DNA of 64,000 nt from Thunnus maccoyii (taxonomy: Eukaryota; Chordata; Actinopteri; Scombriformes; Scombridae), in contig NC_056543.1 in assembly GCF_910596095.1 (NCBI RefSeq), positions 17,594,042-17,658,041 on the forward strand. Direction: 5' to 3'. Shown here piece after piece: positions 1 through 12,094 of this stretch. Below the pieces are notes generated by a model. It searched no databases. It was given only the letters and a program-made list of their open reading frames with translations, and was not told the DNA's origin. A program made the translations under genes and the position numbers. Every line of letters starts with the position of its first letter. Within the stretch, counting starts at the first letter, position 1.

Positions 1-720
1 GGGGTTACTTTTTTTTAACATGAAATAGAGAAATCCTGATTTTGTCACATAACTTCCTTGGTCACCACTGAATTCACAGATACGAACATGAATAGGCCTT
101 TGTGTTGTGTTTATATCTTTTTCTTTCTGTGAGGGCCCTGCCTAACCTACCTTAAATGTATTGATGCTGGTGTGGTTATGAGTTATTGTTCTTTTGTGTC
201 CATAAAAGTATCTGGAAGAATGTAGGTGTGGCAGCCAGCCAGATTCAGAGCACCTGGGCCTAATGCTCTCATAGGATAAAAGGCCAACTCGATTCATCCC
301 AGCCAGCAGCTGCAGGCTTCTGCTTTTTGTTTGACTTAAGTTTTGTTTATACTCCATAAGACCTTACACCTCACTGTTCATGCATTCACACCTACATTAA
401 TACGTTACTGACTGACAATCCATATTTCTTCAGTTGTTTACTTTATTATAATAAATATCTTTATTTTACTGCCATTCATTGTGTCCGTTCCCATATTTGT
501 CTTGGCTTAGGAGCTGGATTATTACACTTTCTCAGTATCTGTGGTAGACTGACTTGGCATCCTGCTCGAGTTTACATTTGCAGTTCCTTTTTTTCACCCT
601 CTGGAATTTTCCTTTGTAAAAAGGGGAAAAAAAAGCACAGGTGATTTCCGCATGAGTGAGTTTGGGAGGAGGTGGTCAAAGTTCCAGGTCCAAAGTCAAC
701 AAACAGCTACAGTCTTTAAG
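1..720. other. Intergenic, 5' flank of nostrin
   Basis: No coding exon is recognisable here. The short open frames lack homology, codon structure and splice sites. The last hundred bases before the nostrin start codon must hold its 5' UTR and probably its proximal promoter, but no convincing TATA box was found. In human the upstream neighbour is CERS6, and no part of it is visible. Confidence 0.5.
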
Positions 721-3700
721 ATGAAGGACCCTATCAGCACCTGCTCCGTGAGTATTTGTTAAAAAAATGACTGCAATGTTTATTTTGGAAAAGCACTGTA
801 GCACAAAATAATGTTTTAACATACATTTTAGTATTATAGATAGTTTACAACTATCACAATCACAGCTAACTTTGTATTTATTATTGCCACACGGCAAAAA
901 ATCTTATGGAGTCTTTTTTCACCGTCTTTCAGTATAACCAACTGTATCAAAATGTGAAACGCTTTTCAAAAGCTGGGGAGTCTTTCTGCAAAGAACTTAT
1001 GACAGTTTTTCAGCAAAGGTAGGTTAAATACAGTTATGGCCTTCAAAAAAATGTTGCAAGTTATTGTTTGACTCAGTTAATGTCTCTTGCTGCAACTTCT
1101 TCCTGTTTTAGGGCTGAGATGGAACATGCTTACGCCAAAGGACTACAAAAACTTGCCGGCAAACTCATCAGGGCATCCAAAGAAATGTCAAACAAGTAAG
1201 GGACACAGTGCTGAATTTTTAACTGGCTCTGTCTTTTGTCTGCTTGCGTTCAACGTGACCTCTTTTAGGGATAGCTGCCAAGTGGTGTACAGAAATAATG
1301 GGTGTCGTGGGAAATGACATGTGCCTTGCAAGTTAGATGTGATCAAAACACAGGCAGGTGTCAGATTAGCCCACAGCTCTAACCTTTTCATGCTGGCTCC
1401 CCACTCAGTTCCACCTACAGTGCCTGGTGTCATGTGTCAGATGAGATGTACTCAAGAGCAGACGCTCACAGGTAGTTTTCAACCCGAGTTCACTTTATGA
1501 CTGTGCCTGTCCAAAAATTAAACCAATGTGAGGGAGATTTAGAGTTAAATATGGCATTGTCTTCTCATTTCAGATCACTGGGAAATGCATTTCAGCAAGA
1601 AGCAGTTCTGGAAATACGCCAAGTCCTGGACGAGCATAATAAGAGAAAGAGGCCTGTATGTCATTTATTCTTTATTTGTCAGATCTAGCTTCCAGTCATA
1701 ACGTGTCTCTAACTTTCTCTGTTTTAATAGCTTGACAGTGCCATTGAAAAAACTGGAAAACTTGTGACTGCTAACTGGAGCGAGCAACTCAAGGTAAAGA
1801 ATCTCTCGAACATGTTTTAAACACTAAATAGATGTAAAGACGAGTATCAGCTATGAGAAGTTATTGTAGCTTTAAATTATTATATTATGGTAATTTTTAC
1901 AGTATGCATAATGTATATGTGTATATGTATAAATACAGATATAATGCACTACAAAGCATTCATAATGGACTTTTAGAGATTCTAGAGTTTAAGCCTTAAA
2001 AATGCATCAAACAGTTATGAGGCCGTTAAAAGTGGGATCACAAGACTTCACAAAGTCAGCAAATGCAATAGTTTATAACCATTTTAACCATTTTGCACAA
2101 GAGGTTATAAAGTCTTATAATCATCTCGATGCTGTCATGATATACTGTATTATGATCAGCCATAACCACACTCTCTGCCCATCATGGTAACACAGAATCA
2201 TTATTGTTCATATAACTTTAAAACCTTTCATGCATGGTTGGTAGACGGATCATGAGCCACTGTGACGTTTGAATGAAATATTATGATCATACTTAAAATG
2301 ACCTTTGGCTGTTGCTATGAAAAATCATATGAATGAAGGGTTACAGCAGCTTTTATGGTGAATGTGTCATAATGCGTTATGTAATGGTTTCACAGAAAGT
2401 ATACATATAACTTGTCTATTTATTTTACATAAGGGAACAACTGAATTCAATAATGAATAAAATGAAAGTTGAAAACTTAGATTTCCTCAAATATGATTTT
2501 AATAAATGAATGTCAGGAAAAGAAATATTCATTACATAAACGTTTCAACTGGCAGGTTTGACTGAATAAGCTACAAACTCTATGTGTAGCCTGATATTCT
2601 CTTGTGTATTATAGCAGCTCAAATTTATAATCTGGCTGTTTAAAGTTGCTTTAAAAATACCTTAATTTATGTCAAATGTGGTTACTTCAAATATATATAA
2701 AACATACCTTACCAGGTCTCACAACATACTGTATGATGAAAACTATGCTTTAAAATGTTTTAAATTAGATCCACCCTTCCTCACACACACATACATACAC
2801 AAGCGCAGTTTAGCTATAATTTGTATATGCTAATGATGTGTTAATGTGATTTCTTGTTTCCTTTTTTCTAAAAACAGATTAAAAAGAAATTGAGTGGATT
2901 AACACGAGAGCACGAGGCTCTATTCAACTTTGTCGAGAGCAACAAACACATTTGCACAGAGAAAGAAAAACAAAAGGTATATTTTTCACCACCACATACT
3001 GCGTGTTAAATATTCGCTGTAAAAACTGTCAGCTTGGTTGCTAATTTTTTTCTCTTCCTTCCTGTTCTTGACTACAGATGCTTAACAGGCTGACTAAGTC
3101 AGCAGAGATACAGGCGCGGGTGGATGAGGAGTACTTTAACATCAACATGGAGGGTCATCAGATGAGACTCAAGTGGGAAAACACACTGAAAAACTGCTAC
3201 CAGGTGTGGGAAACTGCCTTCCTACTTTTCATATTATAGGCATTTAGCTGTTCCTCTTATCCAGAGTGGCTTTCTGCAAGTGAACAGGCAGGTTCAGTGT
3301 CTTGATCAAGGACACCTCATTTATGATGAGCATTGAACCAGTGAGCTTTTGGCTGCAGAATACTTTTTATAAGCACTAGGTTAGTCTACCATGCAATTGC
3401 TCTGATTGGAGCACCATGTAAACACATTTTTATCAGTGAGCAGCAGCACAAGGGGAAATGAGGTGAGCCTTGTTCAAGGACACTTCAGCAGGTTATGTGA
3501 CTGCCAGCCTGCTGTAATGATCAAACCCATGAGCTTCTGGCTACTGTTCAGCCTGACAGTCACTGTTTCTCTCAGTGTTTTTATTTAAAATTTACCTCTG
3601 GTCTACATGACAATCATCTAACATTTGGTGATATACAGTATTAGTGTATTACATGCTTCAGAGAGTAAATGACAAGGAAGAGGAGTCTAGATAGGATTTA

Positions 3701-6700
3701 AATGTGCTATTTGATGCTTTGTTTCAGATCATACAGGAGCTGGAGAAACAGCGAATTGAAGTTCTTTGCAACATTCTGATGAGATACAATCTCCATATGT
3801 CCAGTATTGGGCAGACACTCAAACACGTAAGAAATCCCAACCTCAATGTAGCTCACAAGTTAATACCTGGATGGATATTATTACTTACTGTATGTGTACT
3901 TGTGATACTTCCAGGGCCAAAGACAGATAGAACAGTTGGTCCAAAGGGTGGACATGGATAAAGACATACAAACCATGGTGGAGGAAAACAGCGTCACAGC
4001 TGAAGATAAAGCAGAGTTTTTGATGGCAGATTATTTTGTAAGTCTGCAGTTTTGCCGTGAGAGAATCTGTTGTTGCATTTTGGAGGAAGGTTCATCTGCA
4101 GGCCACAGACTCAGTCAGTAACTCGCCTTCTCTAAGACAGACGCAGTCGTCTCTGCAGGGGGTGTCTTTTCAGAGGGGGGCTGCAAGCTGCAGATATAAA
4201 AATCTACTTAACATTTCGTGACAGGGCCTGACATGAATAGTGCTTCTTTTTACTTTGCTTTACTGTTTATTTATTAACATCTTGTATTTTAAGTTATGCT
4301 GCTACAAATGTATTTATGTATTCAGTTCTCTCTTGAAAATATGATCTCAACAGGATTTAACTGATGTATTGAAGATAATATATTATGAACATGTGTAAAA
4401 TTTCCAAGGCAACTTTTGTAGCTTTGGCACATAGACCATAAACCGTCATAGCTACTGATGTGTTTTGATAAATCCCTGTTATCTGTGTCTTGCATGCATC
4501 AGGAGGAGAACAGCAAATCACTGATGGCCAAAGACCGAAGAAAAGAGGCCATCAAAATCAAGCTCCAGCGCCTGGAGGACGGCATCGCAAAAACAAAGAA
4601 AGACTGTGAAGGCAAGTTCAGTACATAATCCATTAAAATTACTCAATATAATTCAACGGAGGCAGAAAATTTGTCTTTCAGTGTAACTCAGTGATTCATA
4701 ACGGACAGTATTAGGTGCGGTGATTTTGTTTATAAGTCACCTTTAACATTGTCTTTGCAGGAATTGAAAAACTGATGAAAACATACTCTGAAAATCCATC
4801 CTTTTCAAACCAGAAGAACCTTGAGGAAACTGAACAGCAGCTTGATGAGGTACAGACTTTATGGTGTGTGCAGAAGGACTGTTGAGTGGAGGGAAAGTGG
4901 TGTGTACAGACTGATGTTTACTGTAAAACTGATCATAAAATAGATTTGTTGAAGTGTTCACTAAACCTCCTTATCATTGTGTTACCTGCAGAGTGCTCTA
5001 AAACAGGATCTGCTTGAGGCCACTCACTACAAACTCTCGGTAACGCTGTCTGAATTAGAAGGGAAACCCAAGTCCTTACACCGATTTAGTAACAGCATTG
5101 TCAAATGGAAAGATAAGGTAAGAATGAATGTCATCATCTTCAGCAGAGAGTGTTGGCACACCTATGATCTCAGGTAGTGATAGACTGTTGGTTAGCATGG
5201 AGGGTTTGTGGTTGTAACCTCAAAATAATGAGAATAATTAAGCTCTTTCTCAACATACTGCAAAGATGCATCAGCTCACTATGAATTAGCATTTTGGTTC
5301 ACATAAATTTATGTGTAGTGGTTATTATTATGCTATAATTGCTAAGTTAAGGAACAGTTGTCTGGATTTATGTTGTGTAATAAACTGTAAATTTTTTAAG
5401 GGTTTCAGATATTATAGGACAGTGAATCCCAACCTTTTTTTTACTTAAGTACCTCCACAGCACTGTCAGATGAGCTTAAAGAACAGATTCACAATTTTTT
5501 ATGTCAGTATTAAATCAATAGTCAGGAGCCTAAATGTACATTAAAACAGGTTTTTCTTGCTGTAATCGTTCCTCTTGCTCATACCGGCCTTTAAGAGATC
5601 CCTTTATAACCTGCTTCCTGCGTCTTCATTCTGTGCAAAAAAATGTATTTAAAAGTTTATCCACAGACAACAAGAAATTTCAGCAATCCGAATTCGTCAG
5701 ATCAAGCCAGTATGTTTCAATGTTACGGTCTTCTTAGCACCAAATTCCCTTTTTGTTACTATACTTCCACTGCAGCTCAACAGGGAAAGAAAAAGAGGGA
5801 ATTTAATATTTAAAAAGAAAATAACTCTGGAAGATATCAGTTTCATTTAAATATCTCAGATGGCTGAAGCATCATATTAGCTTTAGATAAACTTAAGTAA
5901 GTTTTTGAACAAAACAAGGTCTTTCAATGGCTAGTATGCACAGGAGGAATAACAGTGAGCAAAACCTGTTTCAGTGTTCATTTGGGCAACCTACTGTTGT
6001 TTTTAGCCAGACTTGAAAAATTGTTAACCTATACTTAAGCATCCCTTCATAAAAACCACAGGGATGCCATTTAGCACTATTAAATATGTATCTTCAGATA
6101 CTGTTACAAATGTTTCTTTAGTACAACACAGTGCTCATGGGATTGTTGACATTTGACCTTTTTTTCCATCAGGTTTGTTCAAGCTTACTGCTGGACGTTT
6201 CAACCATTTCTTTCAGACATCCATTTTGACTTCCCTGCTTGCTAGTTTTAATGACAGCATGTGCTCTTTGAATTTTACAACTGACTCGGGTTAGCGGGAG
6301 GCGTGTCCTGTGCAATCAGCCAATAATAGCTGCCAAAAACAATCAGCCAAAAATAGGTTTTTTATTAGCAGAGCTACTCCACAATCTTAACATGTATCCC
6401 CTGGCAACAGGAGGAACAAGTACCTCTGCTTAGGAGTCACTGTTCAAGCACATTTTTTCCTACAATTTATGACATTTCCAAAGCTGAATCATGTGGATTC
6501 AATATAACCTAAACTATGTTTCTGTCTAAGGACTGTGAGCACAGTGTGGTTCAACTGACTCGTCCGGTCAAACTCAAGAAGACACCATTCAGATCCAGAC
6601 AATCACTGAGAGCCTCCATCATTTACAAAGGACCTGTTCAGGCTGTGACACAACAATCTGTGGAGCCTTCGCAAAGTGCCGCTGACCGGGTCTCTTCCAC

Positions 6701-7189
6701 AGCGTCAACACATGAATCTGAAGCTGGTGAGTGTGGCGGCACAGTTAATGGAGCCCTGCCTCACACAGATGACAACAGAGAACAAGGTAGCACATTTACA
6801 GAGCATCAACTTAAAGATTTATTTGTAATTACTTCTATAATGCAATTAAACAATGAAAAATATCAACATTGAACAGGTCAAACAATACCAGAATACTGCA
6901 GTATAGGAAGATGCAAAGCCCTCTACAATTTCACACCTGACCAGGATGATGAATTAACTTTGAAAGAAGGTATGTGGCTATTCAATGGCAGATCATCTAA
7001 AACAAGAGTAGAGATTAATAGATAAAATAATACAGTGATTTCTGTTTTACAGGAGATCTTCTAGATATTTACACAAAGGAAGAGAGTGGTTGGTGGTTTG
7101 GAGTACTTAACGGGCGGACCGGCCTTTTCCCATCAACATATGTTGAGGAGCTGCCTGTGTTAAACAGCATCAAATCATCTGACGCCTGA
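721..7189 (+). CDS. nostrin: Nostrin (nitric oxide synthase trafficking inducer), F-BAR and SH3 adaptor
   Basis: Cytoplasmic membrane-bending adaptor that, in mammals, binds eNOS, dynamin and N-WASP and promotes endocytosis of eNOS. Sixteen coding exons, all phase-consistent: 721-747, 933-1018, 1112-1195, 1409-1471, 1574-1655, 1731-1793, 2878-2976, 3078-3203, 3728-3826, 3915-4037, 4503-4611, 4761-4849, 4992-5117, 6531-6786, 6877-6969, 7053-7189. They encode about 553 residues (human 506). Exons 1-10 form the helical FCH/F-BAR domain, starting MKDPISTCS with the conserved YAKGLQKLA and RLKWENTL motifs. Exons 11-13 are coiled-coil/HR1-like. Exon 14 is a low-complexity linker. Exons 15-16 are a complete SH3 domain with ALYNF, the acidic RT loop, GWWFG and FPSTYVEEL. 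The start fits the family N-terminus. Intron 11 has a GC donor. Exon 14 has two in-frame donors, so a form about 20 residues shorter is possible. Confidence 0.93.
3240..3560. repeat. Two diverged copies of a teleost interspersed repeat in nostrin intron 8
   Basis: About 3290-3385 and 3460-3550 both read as an aagGACACcT/cTCA stretch followed by a 'gaaccagtgagcttttggctg' or 'aaacccatgagcttctggct' type segment. This matches a repeat I remember as common in fish introns. The two copies are in the same orientation about 170 bp apart. The class was not determined. Confidence 0.45.
5475..6040. mobile_element. Non-autonomous foldback element (MITE-like) in nostrin intron 13
   Basis: The left end reads CTTAAAGAACAGATTCACAA and the right end is its approximate inverted complement, ending TATACTTAAG. 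The same family recurs at 32952-33400: the inner block with GATTACAGCAAGAAAAACC is found there directly and here in inverse orientation near 5545-5566. A further directly oriented stretch lies at 5950-6040. There is no coding capacity. It is probably a cut-and-paste DNA transposon derivative; the superfamily was not determined. Confidence 0.6.
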
Positions 7190-7297
7190 TTGACTCGACT
7201 CATGAACAGCACAAATATAAATCTCACCCAGAATCTGCAGTAGCACAAGAAAGCCTCATGTACACTTACAACCCAAATCAGGTTTCTGTGTATGTAC

Positions 7298-7303
7298 TTT
7301 ATT
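7298..7303 (-). terminator. spc25 polyadenylation signal (TTTATT on plus strand)
   Basis: Minus-strand AATAAA about 160 bases after the spc25 stop codon. If both this and the nostrin signal are used with normal cleavage 10-30 bases downstream, the two mature 3' ends overlap. Confidence 0.55.
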
Positions 7304-7317
7304 GCTTTAAAATTGTT

Positions 7318-7323
7318 AATAAA
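7318..7323 (+). terminator. nostrin polyadenylation signal AATAAA
   Basis: Canonical hexamer about 130 bases after the nostrin stop codon. The next plus-strand bases are A/T-rich. It lies only 14 bases beyond the spc25 signal on the other strand. Confidence 0.6.
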
Positions 7324-7463
7324 AAGACAAAAAATTAATTATACATTTTCTTCTCCAAGACCTCAGTCGTCTTTCTTGAACATGAAGCCCTCTGTGCTCA
7401 CATCAGTTCCCAAGGCAGCATGAAGTTCGCTGCGAGTTTCTTTATCTTCCTTTCCTTCCAATC

Positions 7464-10463
7464 TTAGCAACGAGCCTGTGAGATAAACTCCTTCCTGATA
7501 TTTGCCAGGAATGCTGGTAAGTTATTGGTCTCCTGAAGCCGTTTTTCCAAGACAGGCAAACACTCGAGCGAGGGGTCACTCGACACAACTGCAGAAATGG
7601 AAGATTTGGGTAAATATTATGGAGGCCATTTACATTGTTTGTTATTGACTATTAAAGGATGACGCTAGTAATAATTAACATTTTTATTATTGTCAACAAT
7701 AAAGCAGTGTGTTAGTGTGTCTCTCAACACATTTTTCTCACACCCTCATTGACTGTGGCACTCACCCCAAAGCCCAAAATTTCAAAACTGGTCACAAATA
7801 TATTGTTTTATTTTTTTAAAAGGCTACATCATTTCCCAAAACAGCTGCACACTGTAGTTTTTATAAAGTGTTTTTTTAATGGGTGTAAATACTGCATTTG
7901 TTGGGGACCATTTTCAGTTGTGGATCAATACACATTTGGTGCTCTAGAATGCTCTATGTGGGATAAAAGTAAAACAGCAATGGAGGTCTACAGCACAGAA
8001 GAATCAACCATATCAGTCTTTGACTTCAGACAATACTCGTTGATAGAATCGATTCATTGCTGGCTTTGGGATTTGTTTGTGTTTTTTGGGGGGGATTTTT
8101 GGCATGTTTTGGCCAAACTAAACCAGAGACATTGTGTTTACGTGGCATGTGCAGTAACCATTCGGCTATTGGGGCGCTCAAGCTTCAGGATTTGTTGATA
8201 TGAAAAATATAGAATATTACCAGTCTTAGACTTAAAATGAAGGGCATATATTGCTAGTGGTTTGGTTGTCATAATTTCATTACGCAAGATTTTGCAATAT
8301 TGTTTTTTGATATACCGTTTGTGTGTGTGTATGTGTGTGTGTGTGTGAGACTTACTCTGGTATGATCCATCTTCTTTGATCCCCATTGTGACGATGTAGG
8401 CGCTGTCCTGATCAGCAGGATTGATATGTCGGAAAACAAACTGCAACTTTTCACCTTTAAAAAGAAAAACAAATACATGCTATAAATTCACAAGTCATAT
8501 TTTCTTCAACTGAAGTGAGACCCGGGACTTTACAAGAGACAAGCTATAATTACTGTGTGGCTGTATTTGTGACAGCGTATTATTCCCTTTTCTTCCCATT
8601 CTGGTACGGCCAATTAACCCTGCAAGACGGTCCGTGCTGCTGCTAACTCCCACTACTGACCTGATGTGCCACACCTTATACATACATAGGTGTGTGTACT
8701 GAAGTCAAGTCTCTGTGGTTGAGTCTTTTGCTCCGTCACCAATAATGTACAGTATTTAACATATAATGTATAATGTTGGATCCTGCCACTGAGTGGGTGT
8801 ATTCAAAAGTATTCTAACCTAAAACAGCATTTTCCATTTGTTTTGGGGGTCATCAGTAGGGTGTGAATCATATCCAAATTGCAAGAACTCAAATTTGTTT
8901 CTACACCAAGAAAACAACAGCTGATTTCAAACAAAGGTGCTTTGGGAGATGTATTCACACAGGTAAGATGAAATCCATACATAACTATTTTAAGAGCCCT
9001 AAGAACAACTCCCCAAACTTAAAAGTTAAAGGTTATTTTCATTAAAGAGCAGAAATGGATGACAGAAACAGAAGAATGATACTGAGCAAACAGCTGTGCA
9101 TGTGTTTGACATACCTTTCACCAGTTGTGTTTTGCCTTGGATTGTTCGTATCTCCAGTCCCAAATGATCCTGGAAGACTACTCTGGCTTTCTGGAGATTC
9201 CTCAGTCTGTCCTTGTTTGCTTTATTTTGGGATTTGATTACTGAGAAAAGGAAAAAAAATAGATCTGGATGTCATTTACTGAAACCATCATATGTCACAG
9301 TCACAAATAACTTCTGTGATACGCCACTGATTCCATTTTATATCATCAACTTACAGTCTTTTCTCTTGACTTGTTCCTCTTTAAGTTTCTCAATCTTCTG
9401 GATAAGGCTGTCTTTCTGCATCTCCTTCTGCTGAACCTCAGATATTACTTCAGAAATGGCGTGCTGTTTCTCCTTCAGTGACACACTTTTTTGTTGCAGG
9501 TCTGTGGGACAAGCATTGCATTGGTCCAAGAATGCACTCTCACATAAACAGTGAAACTGCTGAAGTTGCATCATAACCTATCCCCTTATCTCCAAAACCA
9601 CAAGTATCAGCCCATAGTGTACATCAGATAATGAGAAAAATTAGAAACTCAGCACATAACAGCAAATAACAAATGCAGTGGGGCCAATAATTGGTCATTT
9701 CAGAAGTCTTGTACACAAACAAACAAAGCTACAACTGGGTACACAACACATGTAAAGCAAAGGTGTAAGACTTTGTAGCATAATGCAGAAACTCACCTCT
9801 TTTGAATGTTTGAATTGTGTCAAACAGCATTTCATCATCCTTACATTTCTTTAAACATGTATCTGCACCAAAGGAAAAAGAGAAAACATCATCAACCATC
9901 CAAAGCAGTCTACTATAGCACAAAGGCAACTCTCAATTGTGTTGGGGGTTTTGCTTTTCAAGTGATGTGGAGAAGTTTTCTTTTTAGATTAGACTTCCTG
10001 TGGCTTAAACACTTGAGCATATAGGAGCTTTTGCTTCACACATGCATTTATATTACAACTTCAAGCATAGCCTAGCAATGCTCCACAATATATCTGCTAC
10101 ATATTGGCTGCAGGGATTCATGACATTAAGTTTTGAATCAGTACTATTCTAAAAGAAGTCCACATCTCAATCTATAAAATTACTACAGAGCACAGTATTA
10201 TACAACAAGAAACAGTTATAGGCAAATTAACAAAAGGACCACTCACCATAGCTCATTTGAAAGATTTAACTATGTTAAGTTCAAAATCATGATTAGTTAG
10301 TTGGAAACGTACCAAGTGCAGATTTCACAAACTGTCTGTGGGACTGGCACAACTCCACTGTTGTGTCGATTATCTCCTCATATACTTTAAGATGTTTGTT
10401 GTGGATCTCCCTCATTGAATTGGTAAACATGTCACTCATGTTTGGGTCAGTTATGGACGCCAT
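7464..10463 (-). CDS. spc25: Spc25, Ndc80 kinetochore complex subunit
   Basis: Component of the Ndc80 complex. With Spc24 it makes the centromere-proximal globular end that docks on the inner kinetochore. Six coding exons in transcript order: 10463-10313, 9862-9797, 9501-9355, 9240-9115, 8454-8356, 7588-7464. All are phase-consistent and give about 237 residues (human 224). The first three exons and part of the fourth are strongly helical and lysine/glutamate-rich, the coiled coil that joins Spc24. Exon 4 has the family motif LGLEIRTI and exon 5 continues GEKLQFVFRHINP. The end, ETNNLPAFLANIRKEF, matches the human globular-domain terminus. The start is the MASITDPN methionine. The upstream part of that exon and a separate exon near 12100-12140 are 5' UTR. 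It is tail-to-tail with nostrin. Confidence 0.92.
7745..8230. repeat. Interspersed repeat (copy 1 of 2) in spc25 intron 5
   Basis: This stretch shares ordered blocks with 44480-44960: 'gtcacaaat', 'ggctacatcatttc', 'cactgtagttt', 'gtaaat.ctgc.tt', 'atttTCAG', and an end with 'ttgatatgaaa'. It also resembles a repeat I remember from other teleost genomes. An open frame of about 149 codons runs through it but reads as repeat, not as a gene. Confidence 0.6.
8321..8347. repeat. (GT)n microsatellite beside an spc25 splice donor
   Basis: Thirteen or so GT units interrupted once by AT. On the spc25 sense strand this is a CA repeat that begins about 10 bases inside the intron after the exon ending at 8356. 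Confidence 0.9.
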
Positions 10464-10834
10464 GATGCTCTGGAGACTGAAAATCTGTTTAAAAAAAATG
10501 AATAAATAAACAGAGCACAATGCTGATCATGTGCACAACATAAACCCTCACTTTGTACTTTTAACAGTAAAAATATCTCTTAAATATACACTGCTTGTAT
10601 GTTTTTGAATATAGATTCTTGCTGTTAATGTCAACTGTGTATTTTTGTCATTTAAATGTGTTGAACACCTGGCTGCAAACAAAATGTCTTTCAGGATATT
10701 AATAAAGTTGAGGTTGAAGCTGAGAAACCAATACAAACAAGTTCATCAGTGCAACGGCCCAAAGCTGACGGTTTGCAGCCAAGTTAAATAACAGTGTTAC
10801 AACAAGAGTACAGATCAGTATTCCCACCCACTAG

Positions 10835-11130
10835 ATAGAGCTGCAACAATTAGTTGATTGACAGGAAATTGGTCTATTTTGATAACTGAATGATTGTTTT
10901 AGTTATTTTTCAAGCAAAAATGCCAACATTTCCTCAAATGTGAACAAGTGAAGCTTTTCTGTGTCATACATGAAAGCAAAGTAAATATAATTTGATTTTG
11001 GACTGACAAAACAGACATTTGAAGACATCACCATAATCTCTACGACATTATAATGCCATTTTATAGACAAAACATTAATCAAGAAAATAATCAGCAGATT
11101 AAATCGATAACAAAAACAACCGTTTGCTGT
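10835..11130. repeat. Teleost 'gctgcaac...attgat' interspersed repeat in spc25 first intron
   Basis: It begins 'gagctgcaacaattagttga' and ends near 'attaaatcgataac'. The inner text includes 'atttcctcaaatgtgaa'. A reverse-oriented relative lies at 37365-37585. The pattern is a common fish non-coding repeat; its class was not determined. Confidence 0.6.
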
Positions 11131-12094
11131 AGCCCACCATATGCACTATACCGCCTAATAACATAATCAATCATTCAATTGTTTATGTATGATGAAAACT
11201 GTGTGGTACAGTTGAAAGCTATAGAAAAAAATAGTAGTAAGTGGACCATTAGGTGGGATTGTTATGTCCTTAAAAGCTACTAAACTCACATTGACTGACT
11301 GATTTGATTTATGGATTAACAGATAACATGTTAAAGTGAAAACACTTATTTCCAACATGGTCCCAAAACCAAGAAACATAAAGAAACACAAGACATTCAA
11401 CATAAAAACAAAGCAATACAATCATGAAATCCAAAAACTCAAAGAAATAAAAAATAACTCCCGCATCAAAATACAAGGAAAGCTAAAGTAAGTTAAAAAA
11501 AAATCGAAATGGGGGTTATTTTTGTCGAACTTAACCGCGTTAGTTAACGCTAGCCAGTTAGTTAACTTGTTACTTAGTATATTATAATTAACATTAGTGT
11601 AGTATAATTACGTTACCAATCTGGTTGTGATTAACTAGTCCCAGAAAACACCGGTGTGACACTGAAACTGACAATGAACGAGGCAGGTCTGAAAACGTTA
11701 AAAGTGTAAACAACTGATGTCTGAACAGGTGACGTCATACTGCCTACATGGCCCCCATAGAGCACCATTTATAACCGTTTCCATCACTCCGTTCGAATAA
11801 ACGAGTACATAATGCTGAGGTCACAACTGTGGCTACAATGTCCGTGAAGAACGTTACTAACCGTTCATACCTCCAGTTAAACCTACCGTTAAAGTCCGGT
11901 TAACCTTATCGTATCAACATTAGCACTTTAGCTAACACTAGCCTGGAAACATTAACGGTTGACGTTAACGTAAGTTAAATTAAGTTAGCCGTAGCATGCC
12001 CAGAACACACGCGGGGAATTAAAACAAACGGACGCTTTCACGTTAACCAACCGGCATTAGACTAGTTCACTATACCCGACACTCACCTTACAAA

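Noticed and set aside
1269-1331. Candidate 63-base nostrin exon in intron 3 reading [17 protein letters not shown]
   Set aside because: It fits splice phases, but its in-phase frame has a stop and the attractive frame is out of phase. The next acceptor gives exon 1409-1471 reading [15 protein letters not shown], which is in frame and matches the family.
7360-7463. Open alternative frame continuing past the spc25 stop (ends GTDVSTEGFMFKKDD)
   Set aside because: It needs a frame change within the last exon. The normal frame already gives the conserved AFLANIRKEF ending, and the stretch lies in the 3' UTR.
7749-8198. 149-codon plus-strand open frame
   Set aside because: It lies inside a dispersed repeat with a second copy at 44.5 kb and has no homology or transcript signals; antisense to spc25 intron.
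8269-8478. Minus-strand frames ending in THTHTYTHT
   Set aside because: Read-through of the spc25 exon at 8356-8454 into the CA repeat of the intron.
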